From: Plantago ovata | Taxonomy: Eukaryota; Streptophyta; Magnoliopsida; Lamiales; Plantaginaceae | Reading direction: 5' to 3' | Assembly: GCA_028274465.1 (NCBI GenBank) | Contig: CM051455.1 | Span: 102,422,942-102,486,941 of the forward strand | DNA length: 64,000 nucleotides | In this document: positions 9,798 to 20,464 of the stretch, in pieces | Layout of the letters: the number at the start of each line of letters is the position of its first letter | Numbering within the stretch: position 1 is the stretch's first letter | Made by a program: the position numbers and the translations under genes | The notes under the pieces: model-generated | The model's input: the letters and a program-made list of their open reading frames with translations, nothing else | What the model was told of the DNA's origin: nothing | Database searches by the model: none

Positions 9798-10802
9798 CTA
9801 AGCTCTTTCAGAGGATTTTCTCAAAATCTCTCTTACACTCTTCTCAGCAAGTGCAGTAAATTCAACACAGTCCTTTTCGTAGTTTTCCAGAAGCCTACGG
9901 ACTTGTAGTTGAAGAATTCTTGCGTTTTTGCAGGCAGTATGATGATGCTTTTCAGCATTCATTTCCATGTAATTAGTTACCCACAAATGCATGCCCCAAT
10001 TGCTGGCATGGAGAAGCTGTGTATCTGAAATGCTTTTCGGATGAATCTTTCTTAGCCAGAGAAGATCTTCTTCTTGATCCTTAGCAGTGAGATAGAAGTA
10101 CTCATAAGGAATCAATCCAAGTTTCTTCTTAGGTTTCTTTGTTACTGGGTCAGAGTAGTAAGCGATGCCAGGTGGTTTGATCAGATTTGGTTCTTGTTTG
10201 TATGTCTTACCAATGGCAATTCTTCTTACTTGGACCTCAAGATTCAACCATTTCCCAGCAATATTTCTTGGGAGGGATTCTTCCCTTTGCTTTCTTTGGA
10301 CCTTGAGTTCAATCCATTTGAACACTTGATTCAAAATGGTTGTAGGAAAGAACTCATTCACCAGCAAGTCTTCCAGCTTTAAGATCCAGCAACCATGAAT
10401 GTTTCTGATTACATTCTGAGTGGTTTCCTCATTGGTGGTCTTTGTATATTCAATGCCGGAGCCAATAGCAATGCTGGCCAGCCTTTTCTCTTCCTGTCTT
10501 TGCCTTCTTCTTCTTGTCTTAGCATTGTCTTGATCTCTTGCTGAAGAGTCAGACGAGAAATGCTTTGAGTGGCCAGACGGAGTCAAGGCTGTTAAGGGTC
10601 TAGCTCTTATGGCTTGAGCTATTGTTTGATTGTCATCATCTTCATCATCTTCTTCATTCAGATTGTGATGACTTTCAGTATGACAAAAATCTTGAGTTTC
10701 AGCAGCAGTTTTTCTCTTTTTGGTACTTGCTGAATTCAACTCAGATTCTGCTTGCCTTTTAGAACTTTGCTCTTTTTCAGCAAGAGGTTCTATGGGAAGA
10801 GG
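9798..10802 (-). CDS. Extra ORF of the probable Sirevirus, 5'-truncated (envelope-like position)
   Basis: One frame is open from the break at 10803 to a stop at 9798. The first Met (10739) gives 313 residues, but the frame stays open upstream, so the protein is truncated. It has an acidic stretch (NEEDDEDDDNQT), a basic patch (KTRRRRQRQEEKRLASIAIG) and a longer, more ordered part with WILKLEDLLVNEFFPT. No transmembrane segment or signal peptide is evident. It lies just before the polypurine tract, the place of the ORF3/envelope-like gene of Sireviruses. That assignment rests on position and not on a recognised domain. Confidence 0.45.
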   Translation of the reverse strand, partial: PLPIEPLAEKEQSSKRQAESELNSASTKKRKTAAETQDFCHTESHHNLNEEDDEDDDNQTIAQAIRARPLTALTPSGHSKHFSSDSSARDQDNAKTRRRRQRQEEKRLASIAIGSGIEYTKTTNEETTQNVIRNIHGCWILKLEDLLVNEFFPTTILNQVFKWIELKVQRKQREESLPRNIAGKWLNLEVQVRRIAIGKTYKQEPNLIKPPGIAYYSDPVTKKPKKKLGLIPYEYFYLTAKDQEEDLLWLRKIHPKSISDTQLLHASNWGMHLWVTNYMEMNAEKHHHTACKNARILQLQVRRLLENYEKDCVEFTALAEKSVREILRKSSERA

Positions 10803-10803
10803 C

Positions 10804-10855
10804 TGATGAATGTGTATTTTACACTTTCATTCGAGTCTTTTTCACCTATTTTAGC
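10804..10855 (+). repeat. 52-bp scrap of Athila-type LTR 5' end
   Basis: Starts exactly at the LTR terminus (tgatgaatgtgtattttaca) shared by A-D and ends at ttttagc, where the LTR of element E begins. It is presumably what remains of an insertion into the Sirevirus. Confidence 0.8.
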
Positions 10856-11166
10856 TGTTAGTGTTGAAATATGTCCAGTCCGCATGTACGAACTGGAGCG
10901 GTCTAAGAGCGCGACAAGGCATCATAGGCCGTCCCTCAAGGGGCACGACCACACCCAAGTATGTCACTAAGGTGTGGATCGACCAACATAGGGTTCGACC
11001 ATCACCGGGAGGACAACCCTCAAAATAAGCTCCTCACAAGGACAAAGCTGCCAGTGGGCTCGAGGAGCATCTCTCGGGCTCGAGGAGACCTTACGTCAAG
11101 GTAACGCTCCTTGACAGAAACTGAGCAGGACACTACTCGCATCACCCACGCACAAGGAAGGCACGA
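10856..11166 (+). repeat. Partial LTR of Tat-like element E, plus orientation
   Basis: Begins TGTTAGTGTTGAAATATG and matches the reverse complement of 15762-16072 almost exactly until it runs into the gap. It is inverted relative to the E LTR on the other side, so the two cannot be the two LTRs of one intact element. Confidence 0.8.
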
Positions 11167-11266
11167 NNNNNNNNNNNNNNNNNNNNNNNNNNNNNNNNNN
11201 NNNNNNNNNNNNNNNNNNNNNNNNNNNNNNNNNNNNNNNNNNNNNNNNNNNNNNNNNNNNNNNNNN
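11167..11266. other. Assembly gap of exactly 100 N
   Basis: The round length suggests a scaffold gap of unknown true size. The flanks are an E LTR in plus orientation and E reverse transcriptase in minus orientation. Confidence 0.97.
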
Positions 11267-11279
11267 TTTCGGCAGACCT

Positions 11280-12955
11280 TGAGATGAATCGATCATGCAA
11301 TTGATTTTCCATACCATTGTTGCACCTCATTGATGACTGAGGTTGGGGAAGATCTGTTGTATGGACTTGATCTTTTCGTGGTTTGCTTCTATTCCTCTCT
11401 CTTTCAACCATGTAACCCCGAGGAACTTCCCCCCTTTGACGCCAAAGGTACACTTCGGCCGGGGTGAGCTTCATGCCATACTTTCCTCAGATTGAGAAGC
11501 AACTTTGCAGAGGTAACTTCATGTTGCTCAACTCCTCGGTCTTGCTCTTGAACGAGCATGTCATCGACATATACTTCCAGTGTTTTAACCTAGCTCTTCC
11601 TTGAACATCTTGTTAACCAACCTTTGGTAAGTGTGCTCCGGCGTTCTTAAGACCAAGTGGCATCACGTTGAAGCATACAATGGTCCGTTAGCGAATAAGG
11701 CAGTCTAGGCACATCATCTTGGCATTTTGACCTGGTAGAAGCCCGGTATGCAATCCAGGAAACTCAGGAGGGCATCCCAGCGGTGGAATCAACAAGCTGG
11801 TCGATACGTGGGAGAGGGTGGTGATCCTTCGGGCAAAACTTGTTGAGCCTTGTTAAATGTTGCACATTTCGCCATTTCCCCGGACCCTTCTCCACGAGGA
11901 CCACATTGCATACCCAGTCTGAGTAGCTACTTCTTTGATGTGCCACGTTTAAAGAGGCTTTGTTACTTCCCGGCTTCTATGATGGATATCTTCCGCACTG
12001 AAGTCTCTTCGGCTTTTCTCTGATGGGGGTGATCGAGGTCTAACGTTAAGACGGTGGAGACGTGGGCTACGACGGGTCTATCCCCTTCAGGTCCTCTGTA
12101 CTCCATGGCGAAGATATCGTTGTTATCCTTCAAACATTATGATTTTCATCCTGACTTCAGTGGCCATCTTGTGCCAATTTTTTGTGCCTTGGTCGGCACT
12201 TCCTTCGACAATTTTGGTATGTCTTCTAGGGCTTCTCTCGGCTTCAATTTTGTTTCCTCAAGAATTCTTCTTTTGGGAAGAGGGTGGACTGGTTGAATCA
12301 GGGACTGATACTCCTCGAGCTCCTTAACAGCTCTAACTAGATTCCTGGTTTTTTCATGATGCTTTCTCGCCTAAGTGACAGGACTTGGCTTTTTTGATTC
12401 TTCTTCACTCGCAGCGAACCGTGTAGAAAGCATAAGGCGCATTGTGGACAAGGGTGTCTCTCGGATGGTGGCCCGAGTTGGGTTCCCCTATGGCAACTCT
12501 CGCGAATTGAGAGCTTGGCTGACAGAGTGTACATTCCCATGCTTCTCGTAAGTCCTCCTACTTCTTGTCCGATTCCCAAGGAGTGGGGAAATTTTAGCTT
12601 GTTGGACTGTGGACACTACGGCTCGAATTGAGAGAGAGCGTCGGCCTAGGACTGCGAAATAATCAAATGGCATATCGACACCACAAAAGGAACCTTGTTG
12701 GGTTACCCGTCTAGAGGAACGCTACCCATTGACACTGGAGGTTGATCATTCCGAGCGGCGGATAGGTTGTCCTCCGAATCCTACAATGCGCTCCCTCCTC
12801 ACACTTCTCTGAGCCCTCCCGTTGGGTTCATGTGCATCCTTTTTCAAGGTTCCGGTGAAAATCAAGTTTGCGCCGAGCATCCCAGTGTCGACGAGGATTC
12901 TACCCAACTTGTAGGATTGAACATCCAAGGAAAACGACAAGTGGCGAGATCATAG
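11280..12955 (-). pseudogene. Protease and reverse transcriptase remnant of E
   Basis: Pieces in changing frames give a protease active site (LGRILVDTG at about 12900, the usual second Ser replaced), RT entry SDWVCNVVLVEKGPGKWR (about 11900), LPRIDQLVDSTAG (about 11780), the palm-to-thumb part with CTFGVKGGKFLG (about 11460) and IEANHEKIKSI (about 11370). The YVDD region near 11560 is disrupted. The frame changes every few tens of codons; it cannot make protein. Confidence 0.7.
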
Positions 12956-13499
12956 ATGTTGCCGTTCCTCCGGCGTGCTTCAGAGGTATCATGCTATCAT
13001 CGAAAGAGATAACGTTGGTTCCCCCCAACGTCGCGCGCTTGAGCATACTTCACATCTCGGACCCTGAGGTGTCCGCCGTGATCTCCCTTTGTTTACGAGT
13101 GTCCCGCCGCCGGGGTCCTCCCGCAGATGGTGAGAGTGCCGATGCTTCCATTCACACGGGCGGTTTCTCATAATGTTGTAATTATGACGTCGTCGTCCTG
13201 AGGGTTTCCTGGTAATGGGTGCTCGCTCCACTTCGAGGAGGTGGGGGCAGGAGTGCCAGGGGTTCTGCCTCCGGATGTAGTTACCAATTGACGTGTACGT
13301 ATCGATCTCTCTATTTCGTTCTTGAGCTCGAACACTCATCTGAGTGTGCCCTTTCCCTTTGTGAAACTTACAAAATTTTGTCGAGCTCTTTGTTCCTTTG
13401 ATTTTCCTTAATCGGGGGTGGCCACGAGACGTCTAGCTTCTTCGAGACTATATAGTTCAAGATGTCGGATTGGCCTATTCAAGTCTGTGTATTGCTATA

Positions 13500-15231
13500 T
13501 CGTCTTGGAGGTGACCTTCTGGGAGGAGACCTCTTGTCTCTGAAATCATTTCTTGAGTTGGCCCTCCTTGATCAACCGATTTTTTGGCTCTTTCCTCTGC
13601 CTTCCCGGGATTTTGGGGGGCGAGGAGGGTACTCCTCTTTTTCTTTTTTTCTTTCCCTTTTTCTTGGGAAGAGGGTTCTCACGTGACCGTTCTTCGGAAT
13701 CCTGGCAGCTTCGAGGAAGTCCGTGCAACTTTGCAAGTGTGCTTCATTCTCTCTACACACGATGCTGAGAGCACATCTTGGAATCTGATGTTGGTAGTGT
13801 TACCATACAAATAGTGCTTTCCTCTCATTGATCGAGTGATCTTCGACTTGGAGGGCTGCTTCATGAAGCGTTGATGAAATCCTCAAGTCTTCATTGTTTC
13901 TCAACAATTTCGGCCAAGTATCTCACCCGTCTCTGGCGTTCATCAATTTCTCATACTTTCTTCAAACTCAACGCTAGAAAACTCCTTACAAAGATGCTCT
14001 ATATGATTTGATGATCCGTGAGGGAGGCGCGACCACCATTTCATGGCTGCTTGCTCCGGAGAGGTTAGCCGGAAAGGAGTGCCTTGGTCTTGAGTCGGCC
14101 CGTAGGCATCCATTTTAGTGCCGAAATCTTACCAAGTAGTCCTTCGGACAACTTGTTCCATCATAGCTTTCGAAGGTGGGGAACCCTCTTTCAATTTTGG
14201 CTTGGTGGTTCCTGATCTCATCGCACAAAGGGCTCGGATCTTGGTCTTGCTCTCTTTCTTGGACAGTTCCTCGAAGAGTCTCTATCTGAGCATCAAGTGC
14301 GGATTTCCTCGCGTTGAGTTCCTCCAGAGTGAGCCTCCTCCCCGTGATCGGATCGACCAGGGGGGTTACCTCAGCTACTGTTCTCAATGCTTGATTCTCT
14401 TCCACTGCTTCTTGTTGGTTTTGAGGAGTTACCTGGTTGGGGGTAACTTGATTGGGGGAGAGCGGGTGGTTGTAGCGACCACCTGAACTCTATTTTCTTG
14501 TTGCGCTACATTTTGTAATGATGCCCGTATTCTTCTGTCAATCAGGTCTCTCAAGTCATCCGGGGCACCTTGGGGTCCTAACCTCGATTGGATTCTTGAT
14601 GGTCCAAGTCGAGTTTGGATCGGCCTGGTGTTGGCTCTCGAATGTGCTTCATCTTGCGCAACAGGTGCTCTTCCCAGGGATTGACGAGGAGCGACCAGAG
14701 TGGCCCGAGGTTGCTCTTGCACCGGGGCCTGTGGTTCTCCTTGGGCTTGTATCTCGGTATTAACCCTAATAGCCTCATTACCTCTGACATATCCTTGTAA
14801 AGTAAGAAGGAAGAGACCGTATTGAGCTTCGCCCATCCCGAAATCTGATGGTCGGACGACACGTCCATCAGGAAGGGTGAAGGTCAATGCGGCCGGTTGA
14901 GGAGGGTTCACTGCCACGGGAGGTTGGTTAATTGCTACCGGATGAGGCTGCCCCCTAGACTCGGCGTTGTTCGCGACTCTCAAAGCTCCATAGGCGTTTC
15001 CCACCGGGACTCCTTGCGGGTTATTTTCCCCGATCTCTCATTTTGGGAGTGAGTGACATTAGTAAATGCCCCCTCCGTGAAATCCCGGTTCCTTGCAACA
15101 TTGTTGTTTCTTGGTTCCCTCGGAACACCATCCGTTCCTCCTCCGCGACCGTTACTAGAGGGACGACCTCTAGGTCGAGTAGGATTTACGGGTGGTGCAT
15201 TAGCAAGACGGTTGCTTCTTCTGAGAGGCAT
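13500..15231 (-). pseudogene. gag remnant of E
   Basis: The start MPLRRSNRLANAPPVNPT lies at 15231, soon after the primer site. A Pro/Gln-rich middle follows (ORF 15004-14429, with DDLRDLIDRRIRASLQNV). The next ORF (14405-14115) has a coiled-coil-like stretch and then FESYDGTSCPKDYLVRFR, the beginning of the gag core. At least two frameshifts separate these pieces. Below 14100 the core is only patchily readable. Confidence 0.65.
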
Positions 15232-15298
15232 ATTCGTGATGTGTCACGAGGAGGAAAGTGGCTCGACCAGTAGGGCAAGGAATGACCTTTCGTGTCGG

Positions 15299-15316
15299 TT
15301 TCCACAGACGGCGCCA
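15299..15316 (-). other. Primer-binding site of E
   Basis: TGGCGCCGTCTGTGGAAA on the minus strand, two bases inside the LTR. It is almost the same as G's primer site, which supports a common Tat ancestry. Confidence 0.7.
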
Positions 15317-15318
15317 AA

Positions 15319-16072
15319 TGTTGAAGGGTAATTCGTGTTTCTTCTTAAGTTCGCAATGAGTCGCTAGTCTAAGTCATTCTAGTTCTTCTTCTTGTAGTGT
15401 TCTCCTAAGGTAGGAAATGAGCCTTCTTGTAGCTTCCTCGCACCTGAAATAGACTAGAGGGGGGGGGTTAGTGTCTCTTGCCCGGTCTGTAAGGTATCAG
15501 ACCGGAGAGGCGACTTTACGAGTAGGGAGTTGTGAGGCTTCCCTAGTATGAGTAGTGAAAGTGGTGCTCGTGTGGTGTAATTAATGCTTGCTGTTGAGGA
15601 GTAAATGAGGCCTTTATATACTTGTGACCCTTCAGCTTCCGGTCACGTAGGATCACGCCACGTGTATGGCTAGGATCGAGGCCTTCCTCGGCCCAGGCCC
15701 ATTAAGGAGGTCCGTGGGCCTTGGCCCAAGGGAGCAACCATGGCTGGTCGCTCAAGGGTCCTCGTGCCTTCCTTGTGCGTGGGTGATGCGAGTAGTGTCT
15801 TGCTCAGTTTCTGTCAAGGAGCGTTACCTTGACGTAAGGTCTCCTCGAGCCCGAGAGATGCTCCTCGAGCCCACTGGCAGCTTTGTCCTTGTGAGGAGCT
15901 TATTTTGAGGGTTGTCCTCCCAGTGATGGTCGGACCTTATGTTGGTCGATCCACACCTTAGTGACATACTTGGGTGTGGTTGTGCCCCTTGAGGGACGGC
16001 CTATGATGCTTTGTCGCGCTCTTAGACCGCTCCAGTTCGTACATGCGGACTGGACATATTTCAACACTAACA
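15319..16072 (-). repeat. 5' LTR of E (754 bp)
   Basis: Minus strand begins TGTTAGTGTTG and ends CTTCAACA. A TATA box (tatataaagg, minus) lies at 15612-15622. The motif ctcctcgagccc occurs twice around 15840-15875. It sits in the LTR of element A; no clear target duplication could be paired because the other flank is lost. Confidence 0.8.
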
Positions 16073-16824
16073 CTACCACCAACGATAAGTTTAGCTACTC
16101 ATAATAGGCATGCAATCAACAGAAATCATAGAAGAAAACATGTTGAAAGAATATAATAAAATAAGTAGAATAAAACTGTAAGATACAAAGTTACCGAAGG
16201 TTGTCAATCTCCGGATGATTGCGATCCTACGAGCTCCAAACTGCTATGAAAAAGTATCCCCTAAGCTACGGAACTCCTAGGACAGGCCCTGGGAAGTTCC
16301 TACCTAAAACTATAGAGAGAGGTGAGAAAGTAGGTCTGTAAAGATATGATTTTCGGAGAAAACTGAGCAACTATATATAGGCCCTGAAATACTGTGGGGC
16401 GGTTCGCCCCACACACCGGGCGGTTCGCCCGGTGTGGGGCGGTTCGCCCGGTGTGGGGCGGTTCGCCCCAGAGAATTTCTCGCGGAATTCTGCGTTTTCG
16501 ACGCGTTTTTGGATTTCTTCCCCTTTTCGGAATCGGTTTCTGACTTCTAGTAGCCTTCTAACCTCCAGATTCGGCCCCTACACTCCAAATCCTATCCGGA
16601 AACCTTCAGATACTCCAAATAGGCTTCTGGAACACCAATTCCTTGTTAACTTCAATATATTTGCCCGGAAATCTTCGAATTTCAACCAAAACCTGTAAAT
16701 AAAATCTAAAGGGAACCGTGACACTATTCTAATAAAATGCATTAAAATATAGCTAAATTAACATAGAGGATAGCTAAAATAGGTGTAAAAGACTCGAATG
16801 AAAGTGTAAAATACACATTCATCA
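16073..16824 (-). repeat. 3' LTR of A, truncated by E
   Basis: Reverse complement begins at 16824 with tgatgaatgtgtatttt. TATA box ctatatatag at 16371-16380. The R/U5 side is missing beyond 16073. Confidence 0.85.
16394..16470. repeat. Four GC-rich palindromic units in U3 of A
   Basis: Four tandem copies of a near-perfect palindrome of the form ggggcggttcgcccc, spaced 18-22 bp apart, directly upstream of the TATA box in transcription direction. Other LTRs of the family have one or two units. Confidence 0.85.
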
Positions 16825-17439
16825 AACTCCCCAAACCGAACCTTTGCTTGTCCTCAAGCAACTAAGCTAGACTCTAATACAAAAAACATGCAAGACACAA
16901 AATGGAGTCTCATGCCAAATAAAATGAACTAATCTACTGAATCTACCAAAAAACATATGAACAAAAACCATATAAATCAAAACATGAATATAGGTTGAAG
17001 AATACCTCGATTGACTTATACACATCCACATAAGCACTTATGTCAAGACAAGATAGTCTCTCGTAACATTCTCTACCTGGACCTAGTCAGTGACGACGTA
17101 ATGAAGCATGCTAAGATACGAATGGTTGTCCCGTGCCTATGAAACTGAGGACTTACTGTTGTTCCACCATGTTAAGACTTTTCCGCAAAAGAGGTCGAAC
17201 CAGTACTGGCTCTCATCAAACGAAGGAGGGTTCCCTATAAAAGATAACGCTCCCCTATTCTATCCATCTCTCAAGTAAAGTCTTAAGCTATTCACCACTT
17301 CCTGAATGGCAGGACGAGGGTGGTCTAGAACAGATGACACTCAAGACAAAAAAGATAAAAACACGATTACGAACATTACAAAAAATGGAAAAGACTTAAC
17401 ACTTTGCTAAACTGCTATTTGGCTTTCTTTTTTGGTCCC

Positions 17440-17572
17440 TTCTTTGCTTTTTTGGGGTCTTTTCCTTTTTTTTTCTTTCCAGATTCTTTTTTTTTTTTTT
17501 CTTCTTTTTTTCTTTTTCTCTTCTTTTTTTTTCTGGAATTTTCTTTCTTTTTTTTTTCGATTTTTCTAGCCA
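17440..17572 (-). repeat. Purine-rich tract in 3' UTR of A
   Basis: Almost uninterrupted A/G on the minus strand (poly-pyrimidine on plus). Conserved in B, C and D. Open frames here are poly-Lys/Glu artefacts. Confidence 0.85.
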
Positions 17573-17623
17573 GCAGTAGCATAACAAAAAGAGAAACAAA
17601 ATGACTCACACGACTTCCCCAAA

Positions 17624-17755
17624 CCTATTCGAAAGAATAGGTTGGAGTAAAAAATTTACGGAAAAGGAAAAATAAACTCACGATACGGAAATGAAAAACG
17701 AAAACAAGTCTAATGATGGTGTAACCCCCTCCCCAAACCTTTTCGGAAGAATAGG
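17624..17755 (-). other. Twin hairpins in 3' UTR of A
   Basis: 17624-17641 is a perfect 7-bp stem with 4-nt loop (cctattc/gaatagg). 17738-17755 is the same with one mismatch. Each is followed, in element sense, by GGTTTGGGGA. The pair is conserved in A-D. Confidence 0.7.
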
Positions 17756-18409
17756 TTATAAACAAAGGATCACACAACCTCACACTACCTCCTTCCTAGG
17801 CATTTAGCAATCTCAAAGCATGGTGAAGACTTGTTGCCTCTTAGGTACATAATTACTCGGGAAACAACCATAAGACCCTAACATGCATCATCCTATTATA
17901 AAGGCCTTCGTGAACCGCAATAGAGAAAACACCACTAAGTGATGTCGAGACTACCAAGCTTAACTAAGTGCAATACATAAATGTGACAAGCCAAGCGAGA
18001 AGAACCTCAAACAAATTCATAAAGATGAAGCATATGATTAATGGCATAGTTAGTTGATCTATCCAAAAAAAAGTTCAAAAAATTCAGCAATAAACTCCAT
18101 ATAAAACATGCAAGACTATCCTAGTAAAGCAGTAAACGTGCAAATGCAAAAAATTTCACGAGTTTATCATAAGCAAGATAAGTATAGAGATAACCAGCGA
18201 TAACCTCCTCCCCAAACCTGAACGTCGTCGCTCGTCCCGAACGTCGAAAGTGGATCCAAGGTGAGAGCTAATGCTTGTATAAGTGACCTATAATACTCAA
18301 TCAAACTCGTGAGATAAAATCTAAAGCGGTAAAGAAAGCGATAAAATCTCCGGGTTGCCTCCCGGATAGCGCCATTGTTTAAAGTCTTTGACTCGACTCC
18401 TGTCCGCGC

Positions 18410-20184
18410 CTATCTCTTCTTTCTGCGGGTACTAGACTTCCCCTTCATCGATCTCCTCTCCATGCCACGAACCTGTGAATAAGAAAGAATATAGGCTGCA
18501 AGACCACAGTAGTGAGTAGTGAAAGAATTATCAGGCGGATCAGGTGAATCAGATATGGCTTGCAACACATGTTGCTTGCCTTCCACTTCAATAGTGCAAG
18601 TTCTTTGGCAGATGTCCATCACGGAGCGTAGCTTAGTCAAGAACGTTCGTCCCAAGAGAATGACATCCCCCGTCCCAGGTGCAGACGCCGGCATAACTAC
18701 AAAATTGGTGTATACAGATGCTTCACCAATCTTGACCAACACATTTTTCACAACGCCTTCGGGTCTCACAAAGGATCCATCCGCCAGTTGCACAATAGCC
18801 CTTTGCTCAGACAGTTTTCCAAGGTTGCTCTTTTCAAACACATTCAAAGGGATTATGTTTTAGTAGGATCCCGTGTCTAGTGTGGCACGGACATCTTCAA
18901 GCTCACCAATCCCGACCTTAACATCGAAACTTTGAGGGAGTGGCTCGGGATTCTCTTGCTTCTTTCCACTCTCATCAGTACCAAGATCCTTCTCTTCTTC
19001 CTTGGCTAGTGGAGGCTCTTCATCCTTGTAACACTCGCACTTAGCAACTTGCTTTATGGTGATTTCCACTGGTTGATCACCCACCAAATTGATCGACATG
19101 GACCTCTCAGTGCTGCTATGTAACTTCCCTTGCTCTCTACTAGCTCTAGCTTCCAATTGATCCAGACGAGCATTGATCTTTGCCGAATCCTCCTCGTATC
19201 TCTTCAAAAACACTTGGGTGAAATCCACCAATTTCTGTAAATTATCCAAGAGAGTTGCTGACTTGGATGTAGATGCTTCGTCTTTAGGAGTAGGATTACT
19301 ACGGTTTCCTAAGTGAACATCTTCTCGTGCTAGATCTGATCTACACATATGAGCCCCATGCCCATAATTCTTGCACACCCTACATACCTCGTTGGAGAGA
19401 GAAGTTCCGATTAGGCCACTTAGAGCTTGCCTCATCTGATTTGCGAAACCTTCGAACCTATCGCCACTCACACCATTCACTTCATGCATTGGGATCTCCT
19501 GGTTTGGTGGGGCCTCAGGTCCACGCCTTCTAACCATTGCTCTTGGATCCTTGGATTGAGATCCTTTAGCGAGCCTTTCGAAACACGCCCACACATCCTC
19601 GGCGGTCTCTTCCCAGATAGTACCATGGCATTGGAAATCCACCACCTGTTGACTCTCATATGTGAGTCCATTGTAGAAGTGCTGGACAAGATCAGGAAGC
19701 CCAAAACCATGGTGTGGACACTTGTGCATGAGGTCCTTGAACCTCTCGAACGCGGTGTAGATGGTCTCATTATAGTCCTGTTTGAATCCTGTGATTTGCG
19801 CTTTAAGCGCGGTAGTCAATGTGTGAGGAAAGTATTTCTCCATAAAAGCAAAATACACCTTGTCCCAGGTGTCTAGTGATCCGGCTTCCAGAGAGCCTAA
19901 CCATGCCTTGGCTTTATCACCAAGCCCCATAGCAAAACCTTCATCCTTAGCTCATCGTCCGTTATCCCTGCTCCGGGCCTTGGAAGATTGTTGATAAAAT
20001 CGTCAATATCATTCAGGTATCCCATAACATCTTCCCTAGCCAACCCATAGAACCTCGGGAGTTGCTGGTACATGCAACTTTTGATTTCCAAATCTCGAGT
20101 TGCAGCAGAAAGAACAATAGCCGGACCTCTCATCCCTGCTTTGTTGGGTTGAACCCATGACTTCAAAAGTGGGCGAGCCACCAC
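18410..20184 (-). pseudogene. gag-protease of A, broken
   Basis: Same protein as in B and C: gag core (SWLxSL, PGSLDTW-type motif, CPHHGF, FYNGL), CCHC knuckle (CRVCKNYGHGAHMC, about 19340-19380) and aspartic protease (DTGS at about 18870). Lesions: a single-base loss near 19935 that shifts the frame between the first 90 codons and the rest, and a TAA at 18860-18862 directly after the protease active-site DTGSY. The region between knuckle and protease is also shorter than in B. The C-terminus ends in a basic tail (SMKGKSSTRRKKR). Confidence 0.85.
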
Positions 20185-20314
20185 AAGACCTGAATATCTG
20201 TGACAAGCTAGGAAAGGAGTATCAGAGAGAGATTAAAAAGGAAAACTAAAACTACTAGAATTAGGAATTGAATGCTGAAAATATAAATAAATTAAACAGA
20301 AAAAAGGAGTATAG

Positions 20315-20332
20315 TCCCCGGCAACGGCGCCA
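20315..20332 (-). other. tRNA-Asp primer-binding site of A
   Basis: TGGCGCCGTTGCCGGGGA on the minus strand. It is the exact complement of the 3' end of plant tRNA-Asp, the primer used by Athila elements. Confidence 0.85.
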
Positions 20333-20335
20333 ATT

Positions 20336-20464
20336 TGATGAACGCGGATGTCGTGCTCCGAATTCAAGCAAATAAATTTGTAATTAGCCAAAGGCAATCC
20401 TCAACTACAACGAAAACCGTAGTGTAGCAGTAGAATGACTCGAGTGTCGTTCTCTCAGGACTAT
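20336..20464 (-). repeat. Remnant of A's 5' LTR, cut by B
   Basis: Only the last 129 bp (U5) remain, ending in ctctcaggactat. The LTR of B starts at the next base, so B inserted here. A 23-bp segment near 20345 differs from the other LTRs. Confidence 0.85.

Larger units (their letters stand above)
7888..10803 (-). mobile_element. 3' part of a probable Sirevirus (Ty1/copia) element
   Basis: On the minus strand it contains an ORF, a polypurine tract (aaaaagggggaa, 9552-9541) and a long LTR ending ccaaca at 7888. The G-rich tract directly before the LTR and a large extra ORF after the missing pol are what Sireviruses such as SIRE1/Maximus show. Pol and the 5' LTR are absent; at 10804 an Athila-type LTR takes over. 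No reverse transcriptase is present to fix the lineage. Confidence 0.5.
11267..16072 (-). mobile_element. Tat-like Ty3/gypsy element E, 5' half, decayed
   Basis: Minus strand order: LTR (16072-15319), primer site, gag, protease, reverse transcriptase, then the gap. RNase H, integrase and the 3' LTR are not seen. The RT and protease text resembles element G's but the LTR is unrelated. The right LTR interrupts Athila-type element A at 16073. Confidence 0.75.
16073..20464 (-). mobile_element. Athila-type non-autonomous retrotransposon A
   Basis: Minus strand order: LTR remnant (20464-20336), tRNA-Asp primer site, gag-protease, 3' untranslated region, polypurine tract, second LTR (16824-16073, cut by E). 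It has no RT, RNase H or integrase. Its gag-protease matches B and C, but its 3' region matches D without the extra 1.9 kb of B and C. Confidence 0.85.

Noticed and set aside
16394-16470. CRISPR-like array
   Set aside because: The units are adjacent palindromes without unique spacers, inside a plant LTR promoter.
17396-17609. Lys/Glu-rich and Phe-rich ORFs (also at 26569-26818, 46033-46433 and 55951-56219)
   Set aside because: They are translations of the purine-rich tract in the 3' UTR and shift with A-run length between copies.
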